From: Candidatus Anammoxibacter sp.
GTDB lineage: Bacteria; Planctomycetota; Brocadiia; Brocadiales; Anammoxibacteraceae
Assembly (NCBI GenBank): GCA_021777105.1
Contig: JAIQZQ010000074.1
Span: 1-64,000, forward strand
Direction of reading: 5' to 3'
DNA length: 64,000 bases
A model generated the notes under the pieces. It searched no databases. It had not been told where the DNA came from and worked only from the letters and a program-made list of their open reading frames with translations. Shown here piece after piece: positions 52,721-62,050 of the stretch. Position 1 is the first letter of the stretch; each line of letters opens with the position of its first letter. Made by a program: the position numbers and the translations under genes.

Positions 52721-53081
52721 GATATTAATCTTTCTTTGTAAGTTCAAACTGAATTCAGTTCAGTTTAATTTAATTAAAGTAACTAAAGTTAACTAACGCA
52801 GAAGAATCAGCTCCTAAAGTGATAAAGTTTAGGTAAAAATCTGAGATTTTTTATAATTATTCAGCATAAGAGTTAAAAGCCAAATTATTGCCGCCTTTGG
52901 GGACAACAATGTGTAATTTATTGAAGCCAATGACCATCGTAAGTGGTTGTTTTAAAATGAAACAAAATACCATAACTTTCGCTCACTTTAAACTTTAGTC
53001 GCTTAAAAAACAAGCAACTCTTTGAAATCAGTTTGAACACGCCTTGCTTTTAAACAATCAATCAGTCAAACAAAATTCAAC

Positions 53082-55430
53082 TTATTTCTTATCAACCGGC
53101 AGAAGAATTATAACCTTTGTATGTTCACCTTCGACGCTTTCTATCTTAAGCTCGCCGTCATGGTCCCTAATGATTTTATTGGTAATGCTTAATCCCAATC
53201 CGGTTCCTTTGCCTCTGGGTTTCGTCGTGAAAAATGTAATCATCACATTGTTTATTTTGTCAGCCGGTATGCCGATTCCATGATCACAAAACTCGATTTG
53301 CGCGTATGACCGATTATCCCGCGTTACATTTCTGCCTTTGAGTTCGATGATTTTATTTTCATGAAAGCCTGAATACTTTTCACTTAAGGCGTCTTGCGCA
53401 TTATTAATGATATTGAAAAAGACTTGCTGGATCTGTTGAGGGTGGGCAACTATCTCCGGCATGACAAAATCTAAATCCGTTTTCACTTCTATTCCGTCTC
53501 TTTTAAGCTCTATCCTTGTCAGTGTGATCACATCCAGCAAAAGATCTTTCACGTTATAATAGTCGGTGGACTTCTCATTATCTCCTGCAAATAACAGAAG
53601 GCTCTTTATTACATTAGTAATGCGATCTGATTCATTTATAATTATGTAAAGGAGGCCTTTATCCACATCAATGTTTTTTGTTTCTAATTCGGCGCATAAC
53701 ATTTGAGCGCAATTAGTAATGCTGTTTATCGGGGTATTAACTTCGTGGGCAACAGTGGCGGACAGCTCGCCGAGAATGGCAAGCTGCCTTGACCGTATTG
53801 CTTCATTCTGGAATTTGGTTTTTTCTGTAATATCCCTGACGATACCTATCGCCCCAACAATTTTTTTGCCATTTTTGCTTACGCTATATTTATTATGCTC
53901 AGCCGTCGCCAGTTCGTTAACAATGGTAATTAACCCCAGGCATACCATCTTTCCCCCTTCAGAGTTTTGAAATTTTGAAAACAAACGTATTTTTAAATCC
54001 CTTATTTTCATTGATTCATGACTACTTTGATCAGATAGCCACGGCTTTTCACTGTCTCCACCTCCATGAAACATTTGAGCTCTACTGATTAATTCAACGA
54101 CATTTTGATCAAAAATCATACTTAAATGTTTTCCTATAAGTTCATCCGGTTCATAACCCAAATTCTTTATAGAGAGATTTACAAATGTAAAATATCCGTT
54201 TTTGTCAATTTTGAAAACTATATCAGGTATAGCCAGAACAAGGGTTCTATACCTCTTTTCGCTCTCTTTTAAAGAGTTCCTTGAAGCCTGCAATTTTTCA
54301 CTCATCATATTAAACGATCCGGCTAATAACCCGATTTCATCTTTTGATTTTATTTCAACCCTATTTTGCGCCTCCCCTCGGCTAATCGTTAGCATAGTTT
54401 CCGACAACTTTTTAACAGGAATTGTAATAGAAATCGACAACCAAAATGACCCTGTCACAGCTAAAACAATAATAACGACCAACAGGTAAAATATTATTAC
54501 CTTTAAATTTTTAACATTAACAAAAACCTCTTGAAGATCAATTTTTGCCACCAATCCCCAGTCAAGTAAAGGAATATGTCGCCAGGCGGCAATTATATCT
54601 TTACCTCGGTAATCAATGGAGATGCCGGCTCCGTTTTTATTCCTTACAGCATTTAAAATCGGCAAAGAGTCGCCTCTTCCAAAGACGGCTTTCCGTTTTA
54701 ATGCAGCATCTTTATCATAGCGGAGTATATTCAGGAACAATGCGCCATCTTTTATTGATTTAGCAATCAAAGTCTCACCCGTCTCTCCAAGTCCTGTGGT
54801 ATCCTGCATAAATTTATAAATCGGCTCCATATCCAGCTCTATTGCGATAACACCTATAAACTTTCCATCAAAATCAAGCGCCGGCGCAGTTATCAGCATC
54901 CGATAAGCATAGCCATCTAATTGGTTTCTATAGATATCAGAAAAGTAGATGCCGTTTTTTCCCTCTTTAAATGCTTTTTCTCCTTCAGTGGGCTCTAAAA
55001 AATTGTCTAAAACAATTTTCTCATGTAATTTATTGGCGGAATACACAACCTTCCCTTCAGGGCTAACCATCATAAAATTTACATAATATTTGAAATTAAT
55101 AAAAATTTTTATTTGATCGTCAAGCATTTTCCTGGCAATTATGTACTCGGGATTAGTCCGGTCGTGAGGAAACTTAGATACTATAGGGAGATTATTCTTC
55201 ACATTAAAATAATGTTGAGCAATTTTAATATCCCCCACTCTTTCTTTAAAAAACGACTCTATCTTTTCAACTTTAAGGGTTGCAATATTTTCCAGCATTG
55301 TAATTTGTGTGTTTATTGCTGTTTTTTTAACAGTATGAATACCAACATAACTAAAAGTAAACACTGCAATCATTGCAAGCACGGCATTGACAACTAATAG
55401 CTTTGTCCTGATTTTCAGGTTTTTAAACAT
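53082..55430 (-). CDS. dCache-HAMP-PAS histidine kinase
   Basis: The 782-residue kinase has a membrane helix (about 12-30), a dCache periplasmic sensor (to about 300), a second helix (about 317-337), HAMP (to about 390), PAS (about 395-520), HisKA with LAILGELSATVAHEVNTPIN (phospho-His near residue 569) and HATPase with GTGLGLSITNKIIRDHDGE. The sensor is closely related to the hybrid kinase at 38845-42762: shared stretches include LIAKSIKDGALFLN-like and GAGISIDYRGK blocks. It probably phosphorylates the NtrC-type regulator encoded downstream. Confidence 0.9.
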   Translation of the reverse strand: MFKNLKIRTKLLVVNAVLAMIAVFTFSYVGIHTVKKTAINTQITMLENIATLKVEKIESFFKERVGDIKIAQHYFNVKNNLPIVSKFPHDRTNPEYIIARKMLDDQIKIFINFKYYVNFMMVSPEGKVVYSANKLHEKIVLDNFLEPTEGEKAFKEGKNGIYFSDIYRNQLDGYAYRMLITAPALDFDGKFIGVIAIELDMEPIYKFMQDTTGLGETGETLIAKSIKDGALFLNILRYDKDAALKRKAVFGRGDSLPILNAVRNKNGAGISIDYRGKDIIAAWRHIPLLDWGLVAKIDLQEVFVNVKNLKVIIFYLLVVIIVLAVTGSFWLSISITIPVKKLSETMLTISRGEAQNRVEIKSKDEIGLLAGSFNMMSEKLQASRNSLKESEKRYRTLVLAIPDIVFKIDKNGYFTFVNLSIKNLGYEPDELIGKHLSMIFDQNVVELISRAQMFHGGGDSEKPWLSDQSSHESMKIRDLKIRLFSKFQNSEGGKMVCLGLITIVNELATAEHNKYSVSKNGKKIVGAIGIVRDITEKTKFQNEAIRSRQLAILGELSATVAHEVNTPINSITNCAQMLCAELETKNIDVDKGLLYIIINESDRITNVIKSLLLFAGDNEKSTDYYNVKDLLLDVITLTRIELKRDGIEVKTDLDFVMPEIVAHPQQIQQVFFNIINNAQDALSEKYSGFHENKIIELKGRNVTRDNRSYAQIEFCDHGIGIPADKINNVMITFFTTKPRGKGTGLGLSITNKIIRDHDGELKIESVEGEHTKVIILLPVDKK

Positions 55431-55553
55431 AGACTATTTCTTCCAAAAACAAAAAATACTGGTTCTGATTTTACTTTTACCTTAAACATGGCTGTTGATT
55501 TGAGGTAAAAGTCTCAAACCAACAATGCCTGTTGCCACGCCAAACATACGGCA

Positions 55554-55723
55554 TCAAGTTTTCAGATTCTTAATCACACGTTTCAGCATATCATTCAACT
55601 CTTTTGCGTTAAACGGTTTTGACCTGCAACCGTTTAAGCCATATTTCTTATGAAGTTATTTCATATCCCAAATCCAGCAGCGCATGTTTTGTGGACATGG
55701 CAATTATATGTTGGTCTTCAATG
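55554..55723 (-). pseudogene. Receiver-domain fragment
   Basis: The minus strand shows HKKYGLNGCRSKPFNAKELN, then DMLKRVIKNLKT and a stop: the C-terminal part of a receiver (with the KPF Lys motif). Upstream, in another frame, HALLDLGYEITS resembles the next receiver segment, so a frameshift separates them. It is a dead receiver, probably once fused to or next to the kinase gene at 53082. Confidence 0.6.
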
Positions 55724-56132
55724 AATTAGTATTATTATTTTCTCCATGATTTTTTCTATAACAAGATATAGTATTCCAATAGAGCGTGGTTGTAAGTTTG
55801 CCGGTTAAGCGTAAAATACAATGCTCGTAAAATTAAGGTAATTTCTATTAGGCTCTACACTAAACCTTGAAATTGTTATCAAGATCACTTTAAACGTTTT
55901 TCCGGATTATAATACTATATACTTAACTTTCATCATTGTCAGGAGGTAACGCGTGATTTTTTTATAATTATAGCGCCTGTTTCAGTAAGTTACGAAGTAT
56001 TTAGAGAAATTGTTGCCTGTTGCCCACTGTTTGATTAAATAGCACATGTTTATGCCCGTAATTATCGCGGAAAATTACATACTATGGTATATTTATTATA
56101 AATGATATGTTGTATAATCTAATTGTGCGGCG

Positions 56133-56210
56133 AAATGAACACTGGGCGGCTTGTCTGCTCTAGTGATAAATGAACACTTGACCGCTTGCCGGCCTTAGTG
56201 AGTATTATCC
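56133..56210. repeat. Tandem dispersed repeat upstream of the first DUF255 gene
   Basis: Two units of the AAATGAACACT-G-CCGCTTG...GCTCTAGTGA/...CCTTAGTGA type follow one another. The second ends in GAGTATTATCC. A matching tandem copy lies at 58484-58554 between the two DUF255 genes, so the repeat brackets the first gene. Confidence 0.6.
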
Positions 56211-56271
56211 CCTGAGGGGAGAATTATCCTCGACGGTGATAAATTTATAAACGTTTTTTTGAGGTTGAAGA

Positions 56272-58488
56272 ATGATTAAACTAACGTCGAAAATGCTGAT
56301 TGGAATCACAATTTTTCTCTTTTGCGCCATAATGCCACGGCCTTTGCAATGCGATCTTGCGGCAAAGAGCGTTGACGCAAAACAGGCCGGCGATAAACAA
56401 TATAACAGACTTATTAACGAAACCAGCCCATATTTGCGTCAGCATGCGGAGAATCCTGTAGATTGGTATCCGTGGTGCGCAAAGGCTTTCGCAAAAGCCA
56501 TAGAGGAGAACAAGCCTATTTTTCTCTCTATCGGGTATTCCACTTGTCATTGGTGCCATGTTATGGCTCATGAATCGTTTGAAGACCCCGAAGTTGCAAG
56601 GTTGATGAACGAAATGTTTGTTTCAATCAAGGTTGATAGGGAGGAGCGGCCCGATATTGACAATATTTATATGGATGTTTGCAGGATGCTGACAGGCGGC
56701 GGGGGGTGGCCGCTTACTATAATTATGACGCCCAACAAGGAGCCGTTTTTCGCGGGAACATATATACCAAAAACAAACCGTTACGGCAGAGCGGGCATGT
56801 TGGAACTCATTCCGCGCATAAAGGCGCTTTGGAGTTATGAAAAAAGCAAAGTTTTAGATTCCGCAAGTCAAATAGTCGCCGCGTTGGAGCAATCTACACT
56901 GCACGTCAAGTCTAATGAGAAACTGGACGCTTCTGTTTTAATGAAAGACGCGTTTAGGCAATTTTCAAGGAGTTTTGATCATAAAAATGCCGGGTTCGGC
57001 AAGGCTCCGAAATTTCCAAGCCCGCAAAACCTTATGTTTTTATTGCGTCACTGGAAACAAACTAATGATAACGCCGCGTTGCTTATGGTTGAAAAGACTT
57101 TGCAGGCAATGAGAATGGGCGGTATTTATGATCACGCGGGTTTTGGTTTCCATAGATATTCAACAGACGCTGATTGGGTTGTGCCGCATTTTGAAAAGAT
57201 GCTTTACGACCAGGCTATGCTGTCAATGGCTTACATAGAAGCCTGGCAGGCTACCGGTAAAAATGAGTACCGCGAAGTTGCCCAGGATATTTTCACATAC
57301 GTGTTGCGCGATATGAAGTCGCCCGAAGGGGGGTTCTATTCCGCTGAAGACGCTGACACCGAGGGCGAAGAGGGAGCTTTCTATTTATGGTCAATTGACG
57401 AAATTAACCGGGTTCTAGGGCGAAAACATGGCGAGATCATAACAAAGGTATTTAATATAACCGCGCCTGATAATACGAGCGGCAATTCCGCGGGAGATTT
57501 AAATAAAAGAATTTTACATCTGAAAAAGCCGTTGCCGGAGCTTGCGCGCGAGATGAGGATGCCTGAGCAACACCTGCGCACGGTTGTTAATATTTCTTTA
57601 AAAAAACTATTTACGGCCAGAAAACAGAGAATACTTCCTCATAAAGACAAGAAAATTCTGACCGATTGGAACGGCTTAATGATTGCCGCCCTGGCAAAAG
57701 GCGCGCGGGCTTTTAATTCTGATTACTACAAGGATACGGCAAGGCGGGCCGGCGACTTTATGCTGCGAAAAATGCGAAGGGCTGATAAACGGTTGCTGCA
57801 TATTTACAATGAGGGGCAAAGCGCCCAATTGTCTTTAGCGTATGTTGACGACTATAGTTTTCTTATATGGGGCTTGCTGGAATTGTACGAAACCACATTT
57901 GATGTTAAATATCTTAAGGCCGCCGTTAATCTGAATAATGAGTTGATTGAACATTTCTGGGATGAAAAAAACGGGGGGTTCTACTTTACGGCTGATGACG
58001 GCGAGAAGCTGCTTGTAAGGCAAAAAGAGTTTTATGACGGGGCTGTGCCTTCAGGCAACTCCGCGGCAATGCTAAACACGGTTAAACTTGCGCGAATTAC
58101 AGGCAACGTTAAACTGGAAAATCATGCGGGGGAAATCAGCGCCACTTTTGCGCAATTAGTTAAAGCGGCTCCATCCTCTTTCGGCCAATTTTTGTGCGGA
58201 CTCAATTTTGCCACGGGACCTTCATACGAGATTGTTGTAGCGGGCGAGCCGGATTCAGAGGACACTTTAAAGATGTTGAACGCTATAAGCTTCGGGTTTA
58301 CGCCAAACAAGGTGGTAATACTAAAACCCGAGGGCAAAACAGGGGATGAGATTTCGCAACTTGCCAAATATACAATAGACCAAAAGAGCATAAACGGCAA
58401 AGCCACTGCCTATGTTTGCCTTAAAAACTCATGCAAGGCGCCCACAACCGACGTTAAAAAAATGCTGGAATTGATGAATGAAAACTGA
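56272..58488 (+). CDS. Secreted DUF255 thioredoxin-domain protein (copy 1)
   Basis: The 738-residue protein has a signal peptide (LIGITIFLFCAIMPRPLQC), then an N-terminal thioredoxin-like domain of the DUF255 (spermatogenesis-associated protein 20/YyaL) family: NRLINETSPYLRQHAENPVDW, GYSTCHWCHVMAHESFED, VDREERPDIDNIYM and GGGGWPL. The CHWCH motif gives a Cys-x2-Cys pair. The remaining about 500 residues are an alpha/alpha-toroid glycosidase-like domain (GGFHRYS-like GFGFHRYSTDADWVVPHFEKML, AEDADTEGEEGAFYLW). The exact activity is unknown. A close paralogue follows after 272 bases. The signal peptide makes this secreted form less usual than the cytosolic family members. Confidence 0.85.
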   Translation: MIKLTSKMLIGITIFLFCAIMPRPLQCDLAAKSVDAKQAGDKQYNRLINETSPYLRQHAENPVDWYPWCAKAFAKAIEENKPIFLSIGYSTCHWCHVMAHESFEDPEVARLMNEMFVSIKVDREERPDIDNIYMDVCRMLTGGGGWPLTIIMTPNKEPFFAGTYIPKTNRYGRAGMLELIPRIKALWSYEKSKVLDSASQIVAALEQSTLHVKSNEKLDASVLMKDAFRQFSRSFDHKNAGFGKAPKFPSPQNLMFLLRHWKQTNDNAALLMVEKTLQAMRMGGIYDHAGFGFHRYSTDADWVVPHFEKMLYDQAMLSMAYIEAWQATGKNEYREVAQDIFTYVLRDMKSPEGGFYSAEDADTEGEEGAFYLWSIDEINRVLGRKHGEIITKVFNITAPDNTSGNSAGDLNKRILHLKKPLPELAREMRMPEQHLRTVVNISLKKLFTARKQRILPHKDKKILTDWNGLMIAALAKGARAFNSDYYKDTARRAGDFMLRKMRRADKRLLHIYNEGQSAQLSLAYVDDYSFLIWGLLELYETTFDVKYLKAAVNLNNELIEHFWDEKNGGFYFTADDGEKLLVRQKEFYDGAVPSGNSAAMLNTVKLARITGNVKLENHAGEISATFAQLVKAAPSSFGQFLCGLNFATGPSYEIVVAGEPDSEDTLKMLNAISFGFTPNKVVILKPEGKTGDEISQLAKYTIDQKSINGKATAYVCLKNSCKAPTTDVKKMLELMNEN

Positions 58489-58554
58489 GCGGTCTGTCTG
58501 CTCTAGCGATAAATGAACACTTGGCCGCTTGCCGGCCTTAGTGAGAATTATCCT
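58484..58554. repeat. Dispersed repeat between the DUF255 genes
   Basis: This is the same tandem repeat as at 56133-56210, beginning at the stop codon of copy 1. It shares AAATGAACACTTG-CCGCTT and GCCGGCCTTAGTGAG with that copy. It is a likely site of unequal exchange that duplicated the gene. Confidence 0.6.
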
Positions 58555-58760
58555 CGAAAAGGATAAACGGCGCATCTTCCCATATTGATCTTTTTATTTC
58601 GCGCCCCCGATGCATTTTTCTTCGCGGTAAATTGTACAAATCCGTCTTGTTTATCTATAACATGCTCGCGGGACCAGGCAATATTGTGTATAATTGCCTT
58701 GCAATTTACACGAAAGCCATTAGAAAAACAGTTATCTAATTCTATATATAGAGAACAAAA

Positions 58761-60974
58761 ATGATTAAATACGTTTCAATACTTTTACTAAAACTTGCGG
58801 CATTATTTATGTTTGCAATAATGCTTCAACCTTTGCAAAACGAACTGGGAGCAGAGACTATGGAACAAAAACACATAAATAACAAAGGCAATGCGCGGCT
58901 AAACAGGCTCATTCATGAGAAGAGCCCTTATTTACTTCAACACGCGTCAAACCCGGTGGATTGGTATCCATGGTGTGAGGAAGCGTTTGAAAAAGCGCGC
59001 AGGGAGAATAAACCAATATTTCTTTCAATCGGCTACTCTACATGCCATTGGTGCCATGTAATGGCGCATGAGTCGTTTGAAGACCCTGAAGTCGCAAAAC
59101 TGCTAAATGAAACTTTTGTGTCGATTAAGGTCGATAGGGAGGAGCGGCCGGATATCGACAATATCTACATGAACATTTGCCGCATGCTGACCGGCGGCGG
59201 CGGATGGCCGCTTACAATAATAATGACCCCTGACAAAAAACCGTTTTACGCCGGAACCTACATACCAAAAGAGAACAGGTATAGAATGATGGGCATGCTT
59301 GATCTAATACCCCGCATCAATACCCTCTGGGCTAGCGATACGAAAAAGGTAATAGATTCGTCAAACCAGATTGTAGACGGGTTGAGGCAAAACACGCTTT
59401 ACAGCACAATTGATGATGAGCTTGACGCCACTATACTGAAATCGACTTACACTCAACTTTCAATGAGTTTTGATAATGTAAACGGCGGTTTCGGTGACGC
59501 CCCAAAGTTCCCAAGCCCGCAAAACATTCTGTTTTTGTTGCGTTACTGGAAACGCGCCGACGATGACAATGCGTTGGATATGGTTGAAAAGACTTTGCAG
59601 TCAATGCGAAATGGCGGCATGTGCGATCATGTTGGATTTGGGTTCCACCGGTACGCGACGGACTCAACATGGCTTGTTCCGCATTTTGAGAAAATGCTTT
59701 ATGATCAGGCAATGCTTGCCATGGCCTATACTGAAACATATCAAGCCACCGGCAAGGCTGAGTATAAAGATGCCGCCCGGGAAATATTCGCGTATGTTTT
59801 GCGCGATATGACGTCGTCTGAAGGCGGTTTCTATTCCGCGGAGGACGCCGACAGCGAGGGAGAGGAGGGCGCGTTTTATTTGTGGACGGTTGAGGAGGTG
59901 GAAGAAGTTCTCGGTAAAAAAGACGCGGATTTGATAACCAGATTGTTTAACATAACCGCTGATAATAAATCAAAAGAGGCCGCGCCTGAAAATCTGACGG
60001 GAAGAATCCCGCATTTGAAAAGCTCTATGCGCGAGTTTGCGGTTAAGTTGGAAATGGACGAGCCTGAGCTGCGGAAAACTGTTGATGCGGCTCTGCAAAA
60101 GATGTTTATTGCCCGTGAAAAACGCGTTCATCCGCATAAAGATGATAAAATATTGACGGACTGGAACGGGTTAATGGTAGCCGCCTTTGCAAAAGGCGCG
60201 CGCGTTTTTGGGGATGAGTCATATTCCAATGCCGCCAAACAGGCAATCGATTTTATTTTAAAGTCTATGCGCAGAGGCGATGATAATAGGTTGCTGCACC
60301 GTTACCGTGATGGAGACGCGGCTCAATTGGCGTATGTTGATGATTATAGCTTTCTAATTTGGGGCCTGCTTGAACTTTACGAGACGACATTTGACGCGGC
60401 GCTGCTTCAAACCGCTATTGATCTAAACAATGAATTAATCAAACATTTTTGGGATGAAAAGTACGGAGGTTTCTTTTTTACCGCTGATGACGGCGAAAAA
60501 TTGCTGATCAGGCAAAAGGAGTTTTACGACGGGGCCATACCGTCAGGCAATTCAATCGCTATGCTGAACACAATCAAGCTTGCGCGCATAATTGGCGATG
60601 ATAAATTGGAGAGCATGGCTTTAAAGATCGTGTCCGCTTTTGCTCATTCGGTTAAACAGGCTCCTTCCGCTTTTACACAATTTATGGTTGCATTGAATTT
60701 TGTTCTGGGGCCTTCATATGAGATTGTTGTGGCCGGCGATTCGGGCTCGGACGACACGTTAAAGATGTTGAATGCCGTCAGATCCGGCTTTATCCCAAAT
60801 AAAGTCGTTATTTTTAAAGATAACGATGAAAAGAAGTGTGATATTTCAAGGATTGCGCGGTTTACAAAAGACCAAAAAAGCATTAACGGCAAAGCGACTG
60901 CTTACGTCTGTCTTAACTATTCATGCAAAACCCCAACAACAGACATTGCCGAAATGATGGAGTTGATAAAATAA
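58761..60974 (+). CDS. Secreted DUF255 thioredoxin-domain protein (copy 2)
   Basis: The 737-residue paralogue of the protein at 56272-58488 keeps the signal peptide (AALFMFAIMLQPLQNELGA), CHWCHVMAHESFED, VDREERPDIDNIYMN, and the toroid domain including YDQAMLAMAY and AEDADSEGEEGAFYLW. The two copies are collinear over their whole length and equal in length within one residue, so they come from a tandem duplication but have diverged considerably, which suggests that both are kept by selection. It is followed after 24 bases by an AmrS-type radical SAM gene, probably co-transcribed. Confidence 0.85.
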   Translation: MIKYVSILLLKLAALFMFAIMLQPLQNELGAETMEQKHINNKGNARLNRLIHEKSPYLLQHASNPVDWYPWCEEAFEKARRENKPIFLSIGYSTCHWCHVMAHESFEDPEVAKLLNETFVSIKVDREERPDIDNIYMNICRMLTGGGGWPLTIIMTPDKKPFYAGTYIPKENRYRMMGMLDLIPRINTLWASDTKKVIDSSNQIVDGLRQNTLYSTIDDELDATILKSTYTQLSMSFDNVNGGFGDAPKFPSPQNILFLLRYWKRADDDNALDMVEKTLQSMRNGGMCDHVGFGFHRYATDSTWLVPHFEKMLYDQAMLAMAYTETYQATGKAEYKDAAREIFAYVLRDMTSSEGGFYSAEDADSEGEEGAFYLWTVEEVEEVLGKKDADLITRLFNITADNKSKEAAPENLTGRIPHLKSSMREFAVKLEMDEPELRKTVDAALQKMFIAREKRVHPHKDDKILTDWNGLMVAAFAKGARVFGDESYSNAAKQAIDFILKSMRRGDDNRLLHRYRDGDAAQLAYVDDYSFLIWGLLELYETTFDAALLQTAIDLNNELIKHFWDEKYGGFFFTADDGEKLLIRQKEFYDGAIPSGNSIAMLNTIKLARIIGDDKLESMALKIVSAFAHSVKQAPSAFTQFMVALNFVLGPSYEIVVAGDSGSDDTLKMLNAVRSGFIPNKVVIFKDNDEKKCDISRIARFTKDQKSINGKATAYVCLNYSCKTPTTDIAEMMELIK

Positions 60975-60998
60975 AAATTTATAGGAAACATTACAATT

Positions 60999-62018
60999 AT
61001 GATGGAAGCAAGATATTATAAAACTGTTGGAAGCGACAAGACGCAATGCATGCTTTGCCCGCGCGGTTGCGTTATTAATCAGGGCAAATACGGTTTATGC
61101 GGGGTTCGCAAGAATATAAAAGGCAAACTTTACGCCCTGACTTATGGAAAGGTCTCTTCCGTGGCGGTAGACCCGATAGAGAAGAAGCCTCTATACCATT
61201 TTTACCCCGGCAAGTCTACTTTGTCAATCGGCACGTTCGGTTGCAACATGTTGTGCAAACATTGCCAAAACTGGGAGATATCGCATCAGAAAGCAGATGA
61301 AGACGGCGCCGGCCTGCAAGATCTGCCGCCTGAGAAACTGATCAAGCTAACAAAAGAGAAAGGCTGTGATATTTTGGTGTGGACTTATAACGAGCCGAGC
61401 ATTTGGTTTGAGTATATTTTAGACTCCGCTAAACTTGCGAAAAAAGAGGGCATACTGACCGTGATGGTGACGTCCGGCATGATTAACAAAGAGCCGTTAA
61501 AAGAGCTGCTGCCGTATATTGACGCATACAGGCTTGACATCAAAGGTTTTTCAGAAGAATTTTATGAGAACCTGACCGGGGCTCGGGCGCTGCATAACGC
61601 GCTGGAAAATGCTTTGCTCGCGTATGACGTCGGCGTTCATGTTGAGATCATAACAAATATTATACCAAACTGGAACGACGCGGACGAACACTTTGAGGGC
61701 CTTTCAAAATGGATAGTTGATAATTTGAGTCCGGATGTGCCGTGGCATCTTACCGCATATCACCCGTCCAACAAACTTGACGAAGTCCCAACGCCGGTCA
61801 AGACATTGGAAAGAGGCATGAAAATAGGGCATGAAAAAGGCTTATACTATATTTATATCGGCAATGTTATCGGCCACTTTGGGCAAGACACCGTATGCCC
61901 GGGCTGCCACAGAACATTGATTGAGAGAAAAGGTTTTCAAATAAGCTGCAACCATATTGTAGACGGACGTTGCGGATATTGCGGTTATAAAATAGCCTCT
62001 TATCAAGGCGAAGAGTAA
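60999..62018 (+). CDS. amrS: AmmeMemoRadiSam system radical SAM enzyme
   Basis: The 339-residue enzyme has CMLCPRGCVINQGKYGLCGVR near the N-terminus (a Cys-rich extra cluster site) and FGCNMLCKHCQNW, the radical SAM CxxxCxxC motif. It is related to pyruvate formate-lyase activating enzymes and ends with CPGCHRTLIERKGFQI plus a C-terminal CGYC. AmrS proteins belong to the AmmeMemoRadiSam set, with MEMO1- and AMMECR1-like partners thought to install or repair protein modifications; those partners are not in this window. It sits 24 bases after the second DUF255 gene and 32 bases before the BrkB gene, so an operon is likely. Confidence 0.88.
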   Translation: MMEARYYKTVGSDKTQCMLCPRGCVINQGKYGLCGVRKNIKGKLYALTYGKVSSVAVDPIEKKPLYHFYPGKSTLSIGTFGCNMLCKHCQNWEISHQKADEDGAGLQDLPPEKLIKLTKEKGCDILVWTYNEPSIWFEYILDSAKLAKKEGILTVMVTSGMINKEPLKELLPYIDAYRLDIKGFSEEFYENLTGARALHNALENALLAYDVGVHVEIITNIIPNWNDADEHFEGLSKWIVDNLSPDVPWHLTAYHPSNKLDEVPTPVKTLERGMKIGHEKGLYYIYIGNVIGHFGQDTVCPGCHRTLIERKGFQISCNHIVDGRCGYCGYKIASYQGEE

Positions 62019-62050
62019 TTTTGTCAAAAAAATAGTTTGAAATTAAAGCT

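Larger units (their letters stand above)
55431..56271. other. Gene-poor interval before the DUF255 pair
   Basis: Besides the receiver fragment it contains AT-rich DNA and two tandem copies of a dispersed repeat at 56133-56210. No intact gene is seen. Confidence 0.45.
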
